From NCBI GenBank assembly GCA_016930915.1, contig JAFGFU010000019.1, forward strand, positions 25,503 through 89,502: 64,000 nt of DNA, in the 5' to 3' direction. How positions within the stretch are numbered: position 1 is the first letter of the stretch; every line of letters begins with the position of its first letter. Made by a program: the position numbers and the translations under genes. The notes beneath the pieces were generated by a model. The model was not told the origin of the DNA, ran no database searches, and saw only the letters and a program-made list of their open reading frames with translations. Source of the stretch: Campylobacterales bacterium. GTDB taxonomy: Bacteria > Campylobacterota > Campylobacteria > Campylobacterales > Sulfurospirillaceae. Shown piece by piece: positions 35,694 to 44,517 of this stretch.

Positions 35694-35999
35694 ATGTTCG
35701 ATAAAAAACCAATGTGTGAGATATGTGGAAAGAAAGAAGCTACACATTTTACGCTGGAGAGACCCGATACTACTGATAATGCTGTTATAAAAATGGAAGG
35801 GAAATGGAGGTTTGTGTGTCAGGATGAAGATGGGTATAACGAATTTACACATATTTCAATAGAGAGATTTTTTAAAACTCCATCAGCCACAGTTGACTGG
35901 ATGGCGCATACGCATGAAAAAGATTGGATGAACTGGGATAATTTTATGGATATGATACATAGATTTCGCACAGCAACTGGCTCTTTCTTCAAATCTTAA
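35694..35999 (+). CDS. Small Cys-containing protein in the ATPase cassette, 101 residues
   Basis: AAAAGGAGAGCCA precedes ATG 35694, 29 nt after the ATPase stop. One CEICGKK motif at the N-terminus and one later Cys (FVCQDEDG) could form a metal site. The C-terminal half is rich in Trp, His and Met (TVDWMAHTHEKDWMNWDNFMD). Not recognised. It travels with the ATPase between the inverted repeats. Confidence 0.55.
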   Translation: MFDKKPMCEICGKKEATHFTLERPDTTDNAVIKMEGKWRFVCQDEDGYNEFTHISIERFFKTPSATVDWMAHTHEKDWMNWDNFMDMIHRFRTATGSFFKS

Positions 36000-36012
36000 A
36001 TTCCTCCTCCCT

Positions 36013-36067
36013 TATACACTTTATACACCTGCGACACTTCCCTATTTTACGAGGTTTAAGTGTCGCA
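36013..36067 (-). repeat. 55-bp inverted repeat, right copy (ATPase cassette)
   Basis: Reverse complement of 34675-34729 with two transitions. The internal dyad TGCGACACTT (36030-36039) / AAGTGTCGCA (36058-36067) is kept; similarity stops exactly at its outer edge. Confidence 0.85.
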
Positions 36068-36198
36068 AACACATTACGACACCCACCTGTTTCTCAAAAT
36101 CAACCACACATACCACACGACCACAATACATACGAAAGTGCCATCAATAGCTTATTTGCGTGTGGTAGGTATGGTAGATACCCTTAAAAGGACACACC

Positions 36199-36603
36199 AT
36201 GACCCCAAAACAATTAAAAACTCACAAAAGCCTCATCACTCAAGTACATACATCAACGCGTTATAAGAACTACTATAAAGAGAACAGGGATGCATACGAA
36301 GAGATGCTTTACAATGCTTTTGGTAAACGCTCATCTAAGGCATTACATGTAACAGAGCTCATCCAATTGGTGAGTTATCTTAACATGCAGACAGATGCGT
36401 TGCCAGTGTTTCAGTTTAAATGTTGCACTCCCTCTCAAGCGTGGAAGATCACAACCCTTTGGGAGCAAAAGGCGAGAGATAAAAGCGTTCTAGCACTGCT
36501 TAGCTTTTGCAAGCGCATCACCAAAAGAGAGTGCGAAAGCATCGCAACTCTAAGAGTCGACGAAGCAAAGAACATACTGATAGCACTTCAAAAGCTTCAA
36601 TAA
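36199..36603 (+). CDS. GemA family protein (Mu gp16 / DUF1018)
   Basis: 134 residues. The pattern YKENRDAYEEMLYNAFGKRSSKALHVTELIQLV, then TPSQAWKITTLWEQKARDKS and FCKRITKRECESIATLRVDEAKNILIAL, is that of GemA, the Mu early protein that changes host gene expression and DNA gyrase activity. AAAAGGACACACC precedes the ATG. A TTACATGTAA copy (36343) encodes LHVT. Confidence 0.82.
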   Translation: MTPKQLKTHKSLITQVHTSTRYKNYYKENRDAYEEMLYNAFGKRSSKALHVTELIQLVSYLNMQTDALPVFQFKCCTPSQAWKITTLWEQKARDKSVLALLSFCKRITKRECESIATLRVDEAKNILIALQKLQ

Positions 36604-36678
36604 TTTTCTCAAATTGAGAAATATTCAAGTTAACCCCTCTTTTACATGTAAAATACTCAAAAAGCTCATAGGTAGGCT

Positions 36679-36939
36679 ATGTCAATCACCAACAAAGATA
36701 TTTTCGAAGACTTTACAAGACGCATCAGGCAAGGTGCAACTGATGAAGAGATAATGCGAGCGTATGGTGGTATGCCTATCTATGTCCCCTCTTGGTGTAT
36801 GAATGGTCGCAATGATGAGATCATCAAAGACTACACCGAAAACAAACTCTCCCCCAAAGAACTGAAACTCAAATACAACCTTAGCCTCAGCCGTGTCTAT
36901 GAGATCATCGGCGAGGCTAGAGAGCCATCCCTCTTTTAA
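36679..36939 (+). CDS. Mor/C-family activator of late transcription
   Basis: 86 residues. The motif GGMPIYVPSWCMNGRNDEIIKDY followed by a helix-turn-helix (SPKELKLKYNLSLSRVYEIIGEA) is that of Mu Mor and C proteins. They bind as dimers upstream of middle or late promoters. It is the last gene of the rightward early block. The tail-completion gene converges on it with a 4-nt overlap. A TTTACATGTAAA copy lies 26 bp before its start (36641-36652). Confidence 0.83.
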   Translation: MSITNKDIFEDFTRRIRQGATDEEIMRAYGGMPIYVPSWCMNGRNDEIIKDYTENKLSPKELKLKYNLSLSRVYEIIGEAREPSLF

Positions 36940-37397
36940 TCTGCAAATTCCTTCAAATAATCTTCCAAAATACTATAAATTTCCTCTTCAACGCCACTGG
37001 TTAAATTCCCCTCTTTTGTTATCGGGAAGAAAGGTCTCGCATTCTTTCCAAACTGGTGAACCAATGGGTATGGGTAGCCCTCTTTACTAAAAGCATTCAC
37101 CCCAACGAGAACCGAGTGATCATCTGCCCCAGAGTTAATGCTTTCATACATGTTGCTGTCTTTACTTTGAAGTATCTTACTTCCACCGTGTTTGGCTTTG
37201 TAGCGTTTGGTGCTCTCTTTGAGCGGGTGCCACGGCGTTCCATCGGGGGATTGTTCATTGTCAAAACTTAACTCAGCGATATTCGTCAAGAGTTCACCTA
37301 TCTCGCCCATGGGTGATTTAAGAGAGGTAAGTTTGCTTTGTAACCGTCTTAAAGCCTCTTCAAGGCGTGGTGCTCCGATAACTTCAATAGTGATCAT
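36936..37397 (-). CDS. Virion morphogenesis / tail completion protein (Mu gpG-like)
   Basis: 153 residues. Family features: LTNIAELSFDNEQSPDGTPWHPLK, then LVHQFGKNARPFFPIT. It belongs to the phage virion morphogenesis family that joins tail to head. It is the last gene of the leftward head block, convergent with the Mor gene. Confidence 0.85.
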   Translation of the reverse strand: MITIEVIGAPRLEEALRRLQSKLTSLKSPMGEIGELLTNIAELSFDNEQSPDGTPWHPLKESTKRYKAKHGGSKILQSKDSNMYESINSGADDHSVLVGVNAFSKEGYPYPLVHQFGKNARPFFPITKEGNLTSGVEEEIYSILEDYLKEFAD

Positions 37398-37498
37398 CTT
37401 TTCTTCTTTATTTTTGGTATAATTTCAGCAAAGAGCAAGTGAATGGGTTAGGCAAAAGAGGCACTGCCCTGAGTCCCACCACTTTTAATCCTCTCGTA

Positions 37499-38653
37499 CT
37501 AATTGTGCGGCTCTTTGACGTATATCAGCTTATCTTTTCGTCTGCTCTCCACACTCTTGTTTGTATCAATGTAATAAATACTTACCCCTTGCGTCTTGTC
37601 GGGCAAATACTCAAAGAGTGCCATAACCGCACGTTTTCTTCCTTTCTCGTCCTGATAATATGAAAACATCTTTTTAACCAACCGTCCCGCTTTTTTATCC
37701 CACTCAAGGTATATTTCATCAGGAGAGTTTAGTACATTGGCAAATGCGTCTACATAGAAGTGTCGGTCTTTTTTCGTAATCTTTCCAAACCCTGAAGCCA
37801 TGAAAAGGTTATCGTCCAAAACCATCGGGTCGCCCACTTTATCGATGTACATAGCCCCTGATTTAACGCCCAAATCTTTATAAAATTTCTTCTTTAAAGC
37901 TTCATCGCTGTAGGTAGTGTATGACTTTTTAGGCATGATGGTTGGAAGTGATTTTAAACTCTTATCTAAGTCTAGTTTTGCGATCTTTGCAACACGATTA
38001 CCACCACCAGGGTTATATGCCCAGTCTTTTGTTGCTATGTCTTCATGCACCTCGGTACTGAGTTTTTTACCTCGTTTCTCCAACTGCTTTGCACTCCACG
38101 CTCTAACTTTACAATGACATCCCCATGCATTAGGTGGGTAATTGGTTTGCCACCATGGGTCGGTTCGTAAAAGAATGATGCCATTTTTCTTTTTATGCTC
38201 CATCCTAGGATGCTCGCTAAGACCACCGATGTACTCCCAATAGATGTTATGCTCCCCTTGCATCTGCTGTTCATATCTAGCCGTAGACATAGCCACACGA
38301 GTGTTGGTTTTGAAGATGGTGTTTAGCCTGGAAGAATTAACCGTTATCTCTTTAACTTCTCCCGTCTTTGGATTAATGATGTTTTGCTTTCCCCACCATC
38401 CTTTTTTCTCAAGTGTGGGAATGAGCGCTTTTTTCCAATCCTCAAAACGTGTGCCCTCTTGCATCGCATCGGTTATAGAGCTGTGGATGTCGCTAAGTAA
38501 ATCAAGGCGCATGACCTTTGCTACTGTAAAGGCTTTGTGGTGTGCTTCTTTGCTCATTTCGTTGTAATCAAAGCTAAGGTTATACCCTTTGGAGCGTAGA
38601 TACTCTATGGCATCCTTTGGAGCAAGCCCAGCAGCAAAAGAAGGAAGCTTCAT
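37499..38653 (-). CDS. MuF-like head morphogenesis protein with C-terminal PBECR2-type nuclease domain
   Basis: 384 residues. The first 200 residues are the MuF minor-head domain (FEDWKKALIPTL, NTRVAMSTARYEQQM, WGCHCKVRAWS). The last 120 residues (from about 260, with HFYVDAFANVLNSPDEIYLEW and a later MALFEYLPDK) resemble the PBECR2 nuclease-like domain often fused to MuF proteins. Such fusions may deliver the domain with phage DNA; this is inferred from family reports. It overlaps the portal gene by 4 nt. Confidence 0.8.
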   Translation of the reverse strand: MKLPSFAAGLAPKDAIEYLRSKGYNLSFDYNEMSKEAHHKAFTVAKVMRLDLLSDIHSSITDAMQEGTRFEDWKKALIPTLEKKGWWGKQNIINPKTGEVKEITVNSSRLNTIFKTNTRVAMSTARYEQQMQGEHNIYWEYIGGLSEHPRMEHKKKNGIILLRTDPWWQTNYPPNAWGCHCKVRAWSAKQLEKRGKKLSTEVHEDIATKDWAYNPGGGNRVAKIAKLDLDKSLKSLPTIMPKKSYTTYSDEALKKKFYKDLGVKSGAMYIDKVGDPMVLDDNLFMASGFGKITKKDRHFYVDAFANVLNSPDEIYLEWDKKAGRLVKKMFSYYQDEKGRKRAVMALFEYLPDKTQGVSIYYIDTNKSVESRRKDKLIYVKEPHN

Positions 38654-40056
38654 GCTTCGTTTTCCTCAAATTCTGCCTGAGCTGCTCCTAAAATGTAGGA
38701 GCTTTGTAATGCACTGTCCATAACATCCTGCAATGCTTCGATGTCCATACTAGGATACGCAACATGCAGTGCATCTATCGCTTCTTCAAATGAGGTACAT
38801 TTATCGACAATATCCACTATTTGACTTTGAAATGAAAGTGCTATGGTTTTAAGATCAACACCGCTTTCGATGTCCTCAATACTCGTGATCGGTTTGTTCT
38901 GGCTGAACGCATAGAACTTCTGTAAGTGTTTATTAGCGATGGTAGTCGCCCCATCGGTTTTCTCTTCAACTTCAATGTTATACGTGCGTTCAATGTAGGC
39001 TTTGGTTGGTTTATATCCCATGTTTGAAATGCGCTCATCTCGCTCAGCAAGTGCCGTGTTAGGGTCATCCTTATCTTTCAAGATAATCGTAATAGGTTCT
39101 TTGATGAAATTCAGCACTCTAAAGCTTTCAATGACTTTACGCATAAGTTGGAGTGTTATATTTTCATCGCTCATCGCTATATCTTCTCTAATGTCATTAT
39201 GCGTTTGAGATGCTGCCAAGCTTCCACCCTTAACATTGCCAGTGAGGTTACCGCCAAGGATTGCTTCTCTTATCTGATCATCAATGTAGGCAGTGATCTT
39301 GTCAAAGTCTCCTGACTTTCCAACGGTTTCAATTTTAATGTCATCCTCTTTATCAATAACCGCAGCATCCCCACTAAGCATGGCATATAGCTCTTCTGCC
39401 ATCGCATTTTTGTCGCCCTCTGTTTTACCAACAGCCCACGGTACACCGTATTTTTCTAAGAACTTAACCCAAAATTCCAATGAGGCATTTTTAAATTTGA
39501 CATACCAAAATAGAGCCTCAGCAAGCGGTCTTCCCATTGGTTTATGGTACTTATCTTCGTACAAAGCAATAACCGCTTTGTGTTCAGGAATACTCTCTAA
39601 TGCACCATAAGGGCTATAGTAGAGTACACCGTTTTTCATGGTGAACTCTCTATAAGAGCGCTCCACAAGCTTAGGCATAAGTAAGTAGCCATCAGGTTCT
39701 ACACTCCAGTTAATCTCAAAGACACTCGCGCCCTGGAATGGAGCATCGAGGATTTTACGAAGTACGGTATGATCAAATACGTTAGTCAATGATTCAATGA
39801 TCGTCTCATCTTTACATGTAACAATCAACTCTTTTTTGAGCGTTGCTGCTTTACGACTACCAAGTGCGGAAATAACCGTTGCATCACGATTAATTCTATC
39901 AAGCTCATCTTGATCTAGCCATCGTTGATAGATGGGTAAATCGTCCATGATGCCTCTTAAAATATCAACCGTTGGTGCGGCGCTTGAAGTTCGTTTTTCT
40001 TGTTTTAATGCTACTTTAGTTTGTTTAGGTTTAAAAATGTTGGGTATAAATCTCAT
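38650..40056 (-). CDS. Portal protein (Mu gp29 / DUF935 family)
   Basis: 468 residues. The N-terminal part with DLPIYQRWLDQDELDRINRD and the PFQGASVFEINW and VGKTEGDKNAMAE stretches are typical of DUF935 portals, which form the DNA entry ring of the head. A 4-nt overlap with the terminase upstream and with the MuF gene downstream shows one transcript. Confidence 0.88.
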   Translation of the reverse strand: MRFIPNIFKPKQTKVALKQEKRTSSAAPTVDILRGIMDDLPIYQRWLDQDELDRINRDATVISALGSRKAATLKKELIVTCKDETIIESLTNVFDHTVLRKILDAPFQGASVFEINWSVEPDGYLLMPKLVERSYREFTMKNGVLYYSPYGALESIPEHKAVIALYEDKYHKPMGRPLAEALFWYVKFKNASLEFWVKFLEKYGVPWAVGKTEGDKNAMAEELYAMLSGDAAVIDKEDDIKIETVGKSGDFDKITAYIDDQIREAILGGNLTGNVKGGSLAASQTHNDIREDIAMSDENITLQLMRKVIESFRVLNFIKEPITIILKDKDDPNTALAERDERISNMGYKPTKAYIERTYNIEVEEKTDGATTIANKHLQKFYAFSQNKPITSIEDIESGVDLKTIALSFQSQIVDIVDKCTSFEEAIDALHVAYPSMDIEALQDVMDSALQSSYILGAAQAEFEENEA

Positions 40057-41816
40057 CGGTATGATCTCCTAGGGATGTGTCTTTGCCTTAATGCTCTTCG
40101 ATTAGTTCGTTGGGCACTATTGTTTTTCTTTAGCTTGGCGAGTTTGCTGATACGGTAAGCGCCATTTAAGCCATCAGGAGCATCGTCGTTAAGTCCTTCA
40201 GGAAAATCTTCAAGTTGCTGAATGAGTATAAGATGCCCCTCATAAAGTAGAATCTCACCATTCTCGATGGGGAGTTCAAGTTCCGCAATGCGATCTTCTT
40301 TATTTTCAGAGTTATGCACACCTCGAAGGGGCATGTGTACACCTCTATCAAAGGCTTCTGCTAGAATGAATGGCTTAAGGTGGAACTGCCCGCCATTGTC
40401 TTCATATCCAAAAACCTGACAACGATATGTCTCTTGAAGATCAACCATACGTTTACATATTTCTCGTGATCCTATCACCTCATTTATGGACTCTAGCACG
40501 TATCCTTTTCTCTCTTTTTCGTCTATGCCAAGGATGGTAAAGTTGGTAAAGTCACTCTTCTTTTTATTGCCAGCTGGGTCACACCATCCATAAGTCTTTA
40601 ACTGTCTTAAGTTGGGTACTTGTTTATAAAAGTGCATCTTTTCGCGCTTGAACTTCTCAAGACCTGATGCTGGAGTGTTTTGGAACTCTTTATTAAATGA
40701 CCTTGGCGCTTCAGCACGCTTACGCATTAATGTTTCTAGTGAGACAGCCTCTGCCCAGAGAACACGTGCGCCTTTGTCCATATCTTGTTTATTTGCTAAA
40801 TAAAAAGCGTGTGATGCATCTAACCCTTGGTTTTTATGAAGTGTTGTAAAACGCTCCCATAAGTCCATGCGTTCAGGAAACGTGATGATGGCTTTATGAA
40901 TGCGTGGATTCCAATATGCAAGCTTTAGTTTACGTGAAAGAACGGAATCTTTGTGTAGCAATGTTCCAATATAGATAATGTCCATATTGTCATTGACTGC
41001 ACCAAGGTTAGCAACTGCTTCATCAAGCCATGCTTCTAGTTTATCTCGTTGATCACGACTGCGTACATTTTCATCGTTCTCAAGATCATCGATAATGGTG
41101 AGATCAACCCTCCACACACCATGCTTGATACCTCGAACGCGTTTGCTAGACCCATATCCTTTGACACGAACACCGTTCTTTGTAACAATGTCACCAATTT
41201 TCCAACGTTTACCGATGCCTGTTGCATGAGGAAAATCTGCCTTAAGGTTATCGTTTTCACTCAGTTCAACTTTGATCGCTTCAATCTGTGTCTCGGCAAG
41301 CTCTATTGCATCGGAAAAAAGTGTAATAAAATGTTTGAAATCATTCACGATACACCAAATGACAAAAACTAGTGAAACGTCGGTGGATTTTCCATGACTA
41401 CGTGGAGCTGCTACACCATACTTTTCACTTTTGATAGCATCAAGTGCATTGACAGCAGCGCTTGAGAGAATTGAGCGGCTTTTTATGCGCTGATAGATCG
41501 TCTCAAGGTCAGCTTGAAGCGCAGACTTACCAGGAAGATAATAGTAATGCGGGAAGTACGTCCTTCTAAAGTAATCAACGTCAACAAATTGGCGTTTAAT
41601 TCTTGCATCTTTCTCTTTAGGATCAAGCGTCGTATTGGAGTGAATGATCTCCTTGAGAGAGTCCGAATACTCACCAAGCCATTTTTGAAACTCTTTGCGC
41701 GTTAAACGCTCAGCTACCTTTTCATCAACACCCTCTGCAACTAGATCGCTTTTTGTATCATGGAGAAGTGATCTAAGCGCTTCTTTATCAAAGAGCGACA
41801 TCGAATTCATCTCCAT
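40053..41816 (-). CDS. Terminase large subunit (Mu gp28-like)
   Basis: 587 residues. The ATPase motor has Walker A APRSHGKST and Walker B LTIIDDLEND; the nuclease domain begins with YGWCDPAGNKKKSDFTN. It packages DNA into the head. The listed start lies in the end of the small-subunit gene. MSLFDKEAL at 41801 is an alternative start with GGAG nine bases upstream. Confidence 0.9.
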   Translation of the reverse strand: MEMNSMSLFDKEALRSLLHDTKSDLVAEGVDEKVAERLTRKEFQKWLGEYSDSLKEIIHSNTTLDPKEKDARIKRQFVDVDYFRRTYFPHYYYLPGKSALQADLETIYQRIKSRSILSSAAVNALDAIKSEKYGVAAPRSHGKSTDVSLVFVIWCIVNDFKHFITLFSDAIELAETQIEAIKVELSENDNLKADFPHATGIGKRWKIGDIVTKNGVRVKGYGSSKRVRGIKHGVWRVDLTIIDDLENDENVRSRDQRDKLEAWLDEAVANLGAVNDNMDIIYIGTLLHKDSVLSRKLKLAYWNPRIHKAIITFPERMDLWERFTTLHKNQGLDASHAFYLANKQDMDKGARVLWAEAVSLETLMRKRAEAPRSFNKEFQNTPASGLEKFKREKMHFYKQVPNLRQLKTYGWCDPAGNKKKSDFTNFTILGIDEKERKGYVLESINEVIGSREICKRMVDLQETYRCQVFGYEDNGGQFHLKPFILAEAFDRGVHMPLRGVHNSENKEDRIAELELPIENGEILLYEGHLILIQQLEDFPEGLNDDAPDGLNGAYRISKLAKLKKNNSAQRTNRRALRQRHIPRRSYR

Positions 41817-42276
41817 GTTGGTCTACGACTTCAATGAAGCGCTCAAGGAGCTCTTTGTCTCCAGTGGCTTTAATGCCCTCACCAATCACCTTAATAACAT
41901 GTTTGATAATACCATGCTTGTATGCGAGTGGGTCTTCGTACCTTACGATCGCTTTCATCTTTGAAAAGGCATCGGAGAGCTTTACGATCTTGTCCGCTTT
42001 TGCTTCAGCTGGGATTTCTGAATTTCTTACCCCTTGCAGCGTTTCATACATGTACGTGACAAAATCTGAGTAAAGATGCTCACGACGGTTCGGGTCTGCG
42101 ACAATATGTTTCTCTGCTCTGAGCACATCCCAGTCGTGACCATTTGCACCGTCTTCAGAGCGGTAGTTCTGAACCGTGCGGACACTTGAGTCTAAGATAG
42201 CCGCGATCTCTTCGATATTTCGACCGACGATGTAAAGGGAACGTGCTATTTCGATCTTTTGAAGTTTAGAAGCCAT
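41788..42276 (-). CDS. Terminase small subunit (DUF1804 / Mu gp27-like)
   Basis: 162 residues from ATG 42276 (AGGAAGG seven bases before). The N-terminal helix-turn-helix (IARSLYIVGRNIEEIAAILDSSVRTVQNY) and DWDVLRAEKH are of the DUF1804 type. It recognises phage DNA and recruits the large subunit. The longer open frame upstream overlaps gp36 in another frame and is not used. Confidence 0.82.
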   Translation of the reverse strand: MASKLQKIEIARSLYIVGRNIEEIAAILDSSVRTVQNYRSEDGANGHDWDVLRAEKHIVADPNRREHLYSDFVTYMYETLQGVRNSEIPAEAKADKIVKLSDAFSKMKAIVRYEDPLAYKHGIIKHVIKVIGEGIKATGDKELLERFIEVVDQHGDEFDVAL

Positions 42277-42685
42277 GAGGAAACCTTCCTGTAAATCCAT
42301 CTGTAACCCGTCGTCTTCGGTTATGTTTATCATGTTTGTATGCGTTACCAATACGAGGCGTGTTAACCTCTTTTGATGTTGAAATAACAGTCGATAGAAC
42401 ACCCTTTGCCATCTTGGTGAGCTTGCTATCAGCCTCTTTGACGACTTCTTTATCACCTAGCCCTTGCGCTTTGCGTAACTCATTCAGCGCTAGGTCTACG
42501 GCGATGCTGATTAAAAGAGGGTTTGGATTTGGTGGGATAAAAATAAACGAAGATATATAGGTCGTAGCCTCTGCTATAGCATGATCAATACGTACATCAT
42601 CAATCTCTCCAGTGCTATCAAGATCGCTAAGTTCTAAAAGCTCACCCTCGCTAATCTCTTTTAATAGGTTTTCTTTCGTTATCAT
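42266..42685 (-). CDS. gp36-like head-tail protein (DUF1320)
   Basis: 139 residues. IDDVRIDHAIAEATTYISSF and PLLISIAVDLALNEL are typical of the Mu gp36/DUF1320 family, probably a head-tail connector. It overlaps the terminase small gene by 11 nt. The stretch upstream of it (42686-42824) holds hairpins but no gene. Confidence 0.82.
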   Translation of the reverse strand: MITKENLLKEISEGELLELSDLDSTGEIDDVRIDHAIAEATTYISSFIFIPPNPNPLLISIAVDLALNELRKAQGLGDKEVVKEADSKLTKMAKGVLSTVISTSKEVNTPRIGNAYKHDKHNRRRRVTDGFTGRFPHGF

Positions 42686-42728
42686 TACTCTCCGCCTATG
42701 TGTTTAAAAGGTGTTTAAATTCGCCTAG

Positions 42729-42810
42729 AAACGATTTAAAACTTTTCCTCGATAAATGAGTCGGATTAAGGTTTAAATCGTTTTTAAAGCCCTTGGGGGC
42801 TTCCCCCCAA
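42729..42810 (-). terminator. Paired hairpins behind the capsid gene
   Basis: A GC-rich stem TTGGGGG/CCCCCAA (42793-42810) lies just behind the capsid stop. A perfect 12-bp inverted repeat AAACGATTTAAA/TTTAAATCGTTT (42729-42740 with 42772-42783) follows. Partial termination here would keep capsid mRNA more abundant than that of the downstream terminase and portal genes. Confidence 0.65.
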
Positions 42811-42824
42811 AAGAGGGGAAATGT

Positions 42825-43799
42825 TTAGCTGATTACGGTTGCAATACGCATCGCTTTAACTACAGGAATTGGTAATGGTTTAGAGTTACCGATAACGTTG
42901 TAGCCTGATGGGTCATCAACCTTAACTGTTTTAATAAAGAGTGGGAGAGGTTGTAAACCAGCATCTAAATCATCGATCGCAAGATATTTAAAGCTAAAGG
43001 CAGAATCTTTGCTTTTTGCTTGGATAGCTTTATCTGCAATTGCTTTAACACGTTTTTTCTGTTTCGGATCATAATAGGTAGACACAAAACGATAAATAGT
43101 ATAACCGCCTATAATGATGGTTCCAGCAACTACTTTAGCATCCAGACGTTGATCATTTGGAAGTGCTGAAATTTTTGAAGATATTGCTGAAAATGCTGTT
43201 TTACCCGCATAAAAATCGATGTTTTCACCAAAGCCATCTTCTGCAATTCCCTCAGCCATTGCATTTAAATCATCGATAATGTCTTGAAGTGTTGTATCAG
43301 ATGCATCCCATTTTTTAGGAACTGAGTAGGTTGGGACTTCCCCAAAGTCTACTTCATAAGTATCCATGCCATTTTCTGTTTTCATGGCATAGCTAATTTT
43401 ACCACTGAGGCTTTGACCTGAAAGAGATTCACTGGTTGCGCGAATAACCTTACGCATGTAATCTACACGTGAATTAACATAAGCTTGCTGCCCTGTAGCG
43501 GTAAGCACCTTGAGATTGTTAAGTACATCAGCACCGACAAATTCTTTAACACCAACTGGTAATGGCTCAATAAACTTGATAGAGCCCGTAGACCCACCAA
43601 TACCCACAGAGCTTGAGCCTCTCTTAATAACGGGTACCGCTTTGATTGTTTCGATAATCTCATCAATGCCAATCGTCGCAAAAGGGTGTTGTGTTCGTAT
43701 ATCTTCAGGATAGAAGGTATCCATAATTGGTGTTTTAAGATCAGGCAATTGTCTAATTGCAACTGCAACTGCTGCTAGAGAGAATAGATTTTTAATCAT
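42825..43799 (-). CDS. Major capsid protein (lambda gpE / cap_E family)
   Basis: 324 residues. The family pattern is visible: PIMDTFYPEDIRTQHPFATIGIDEI, RATSESLSGQSLSGKISY, and ATVIS at the end. It forms the icosahedral shell. Preceded by the decoration gene (11-nt gap) and the protease/scaffold gene, the usual order. Confidence 0.85.
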   Translation of the reverse strand: MIKNLFSLAAVAVAIRQLPDLKTPIMDTFYPEDIRTQHPFATIGIDEIIETIKAVPVIKRGSSSVGIGGSTGSIKFIEPLPVGVKEFVGADVLNNLKVLTATGQQAYVNSRVDYMRKVIRATSESLSGQSLSGKISYAMKTENGMDTYEVDFGEVPTYSVPKKWDASDTTLQDIIDDLNAMAEGIAEDGFGENIDFYAGKTAFSAISSKISALPNDQRLDAKVVAGTIIIGGYTIYRFVSTYYDPKQKKRVKAIADKAIQAKSKDSAFSFKYLAIDDLDAGLQPLPLFIKTVKVDDPSGYNVIGNSKPLPIPVVKAMRIATVIS

Positions 43800-43810
43800 G
43801 TTTTGTCCTT

Positions 43811-44176
43811 TTAGACTGCATAAATGGTAATGTCGCTAAGAAGCGATAAATCATCTTCGGTTGGGGCTGACGTAGTGTCACTTGTACCAACAAGTAGCAT
43901 ATCTGCTACGACTGTGCCATGTTTTACAATGCTAGCACTTGTATTGACCGTTGTGTCAATCTCTTCAGTAAGAACACCTTTAGGGTTTTGTCTACCATCC
44001 GTTGCAGAAGGTGCATAAGGCACGTAAAGATCAGACGTGTTTTTAGCCACGATTAGACCTTTGGGAAGTGTACCCTGTGCTTCTGCGAAGACACCCGTCA
44101 CACAAACTGGGGAGTGGGTTCGATCAAGAACGGAACGGTTATCATAGGTTCCAGTATTTACAACACCTCTATGCAT
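43811..44176 (-). CDS. Head decoration protein (gpD-like)
   Basis: 121 residues. Small beta-rich protein with VCVTGVFAEAQGTLPKGLIVAKN and GVLTEEIDT, as in the head-decoration family that stabilises expanded capsids. Lies between scaffold and capsid genes. Confidence 0.78.
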   Translation of the reverse strand: MHRGVVNTGTYDNRSVLDRTHSPVCVTGVFAEAQGTLPKGLIVAKNTSDLYVPYAPSATDGRQNPKGVLTEEIDTTVNTSASIVKHGTVVADMLLVGTSDTTSAPTEDDLSLLSDITIYAV

Positions 44177-44187
44177 TGCTTCTCCTT

Positions 44188-44517
44188 TTAAAATTTAGCT
44201 GGGCTGATGGTTGCATCACCCATTACGTTTTGATGATCTTTATTGTCAAACATATCATTACCACCTGGTGCGGTTACGAATGGTTTGGCAGTTTCTAAAA
44301 ATTTATCGAAACCTTCAGCATCAGCTTTACACATCTTAAGCGCATGCTCTTTTTGGTCAGGGTGAATCTTTTTAGCAGCAAGCGCTGCATCTACCTTTGC
44401 AACTGCATTGGCGTCTTTGTTGGAAAGAACTTCTGCTTCAAGCTTTTCTTTTGTCGTTTTTAAAGACGCATTTTCAGCTTTTAGCGCATCAAGTTCAGCT
44501 TTTTCTTGCTCCGTCAT
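44188..44517 (-). CDS. Internal in-frame scaffold product (Mu gpZ-like)
   Basis: AAGGAGGAAACACCC precedes an in-frame ATG at 44517, exactly where the protease ends and the coiled coil begins (MTEQEKAELDALKAEN). The 109-residue product would be the separate scaffold, the known I/Z arrangement of Mu. Confidence 0.7.
   Translation of the reverse strand: MTEQEKAELDALKAENASLKTTKEKLEAEVLSNKDANAVAKVDAALAAKKIHPDQKEHALKMCKADAEGFDKFLETAKPFVTAPGGNDMFDNKDHQNVMGDATISPAKF

Noticed and set aside
36060..36266. 68-codon frame after the right inverted repeat
   Set aside because: It begins inside the repeat, has no ribosome site and overlaps the GemA gene in another frame; residue use (His/Thr-rich) looks non-coding.
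42297..42456. Long N-terminal extension of the terminase small subunit
   Set aside because: It overlaps gp36 in another frame and reads as basic, low-complexity sequence; the start at 42276 has a ribosome site and matches the family N-terminus.
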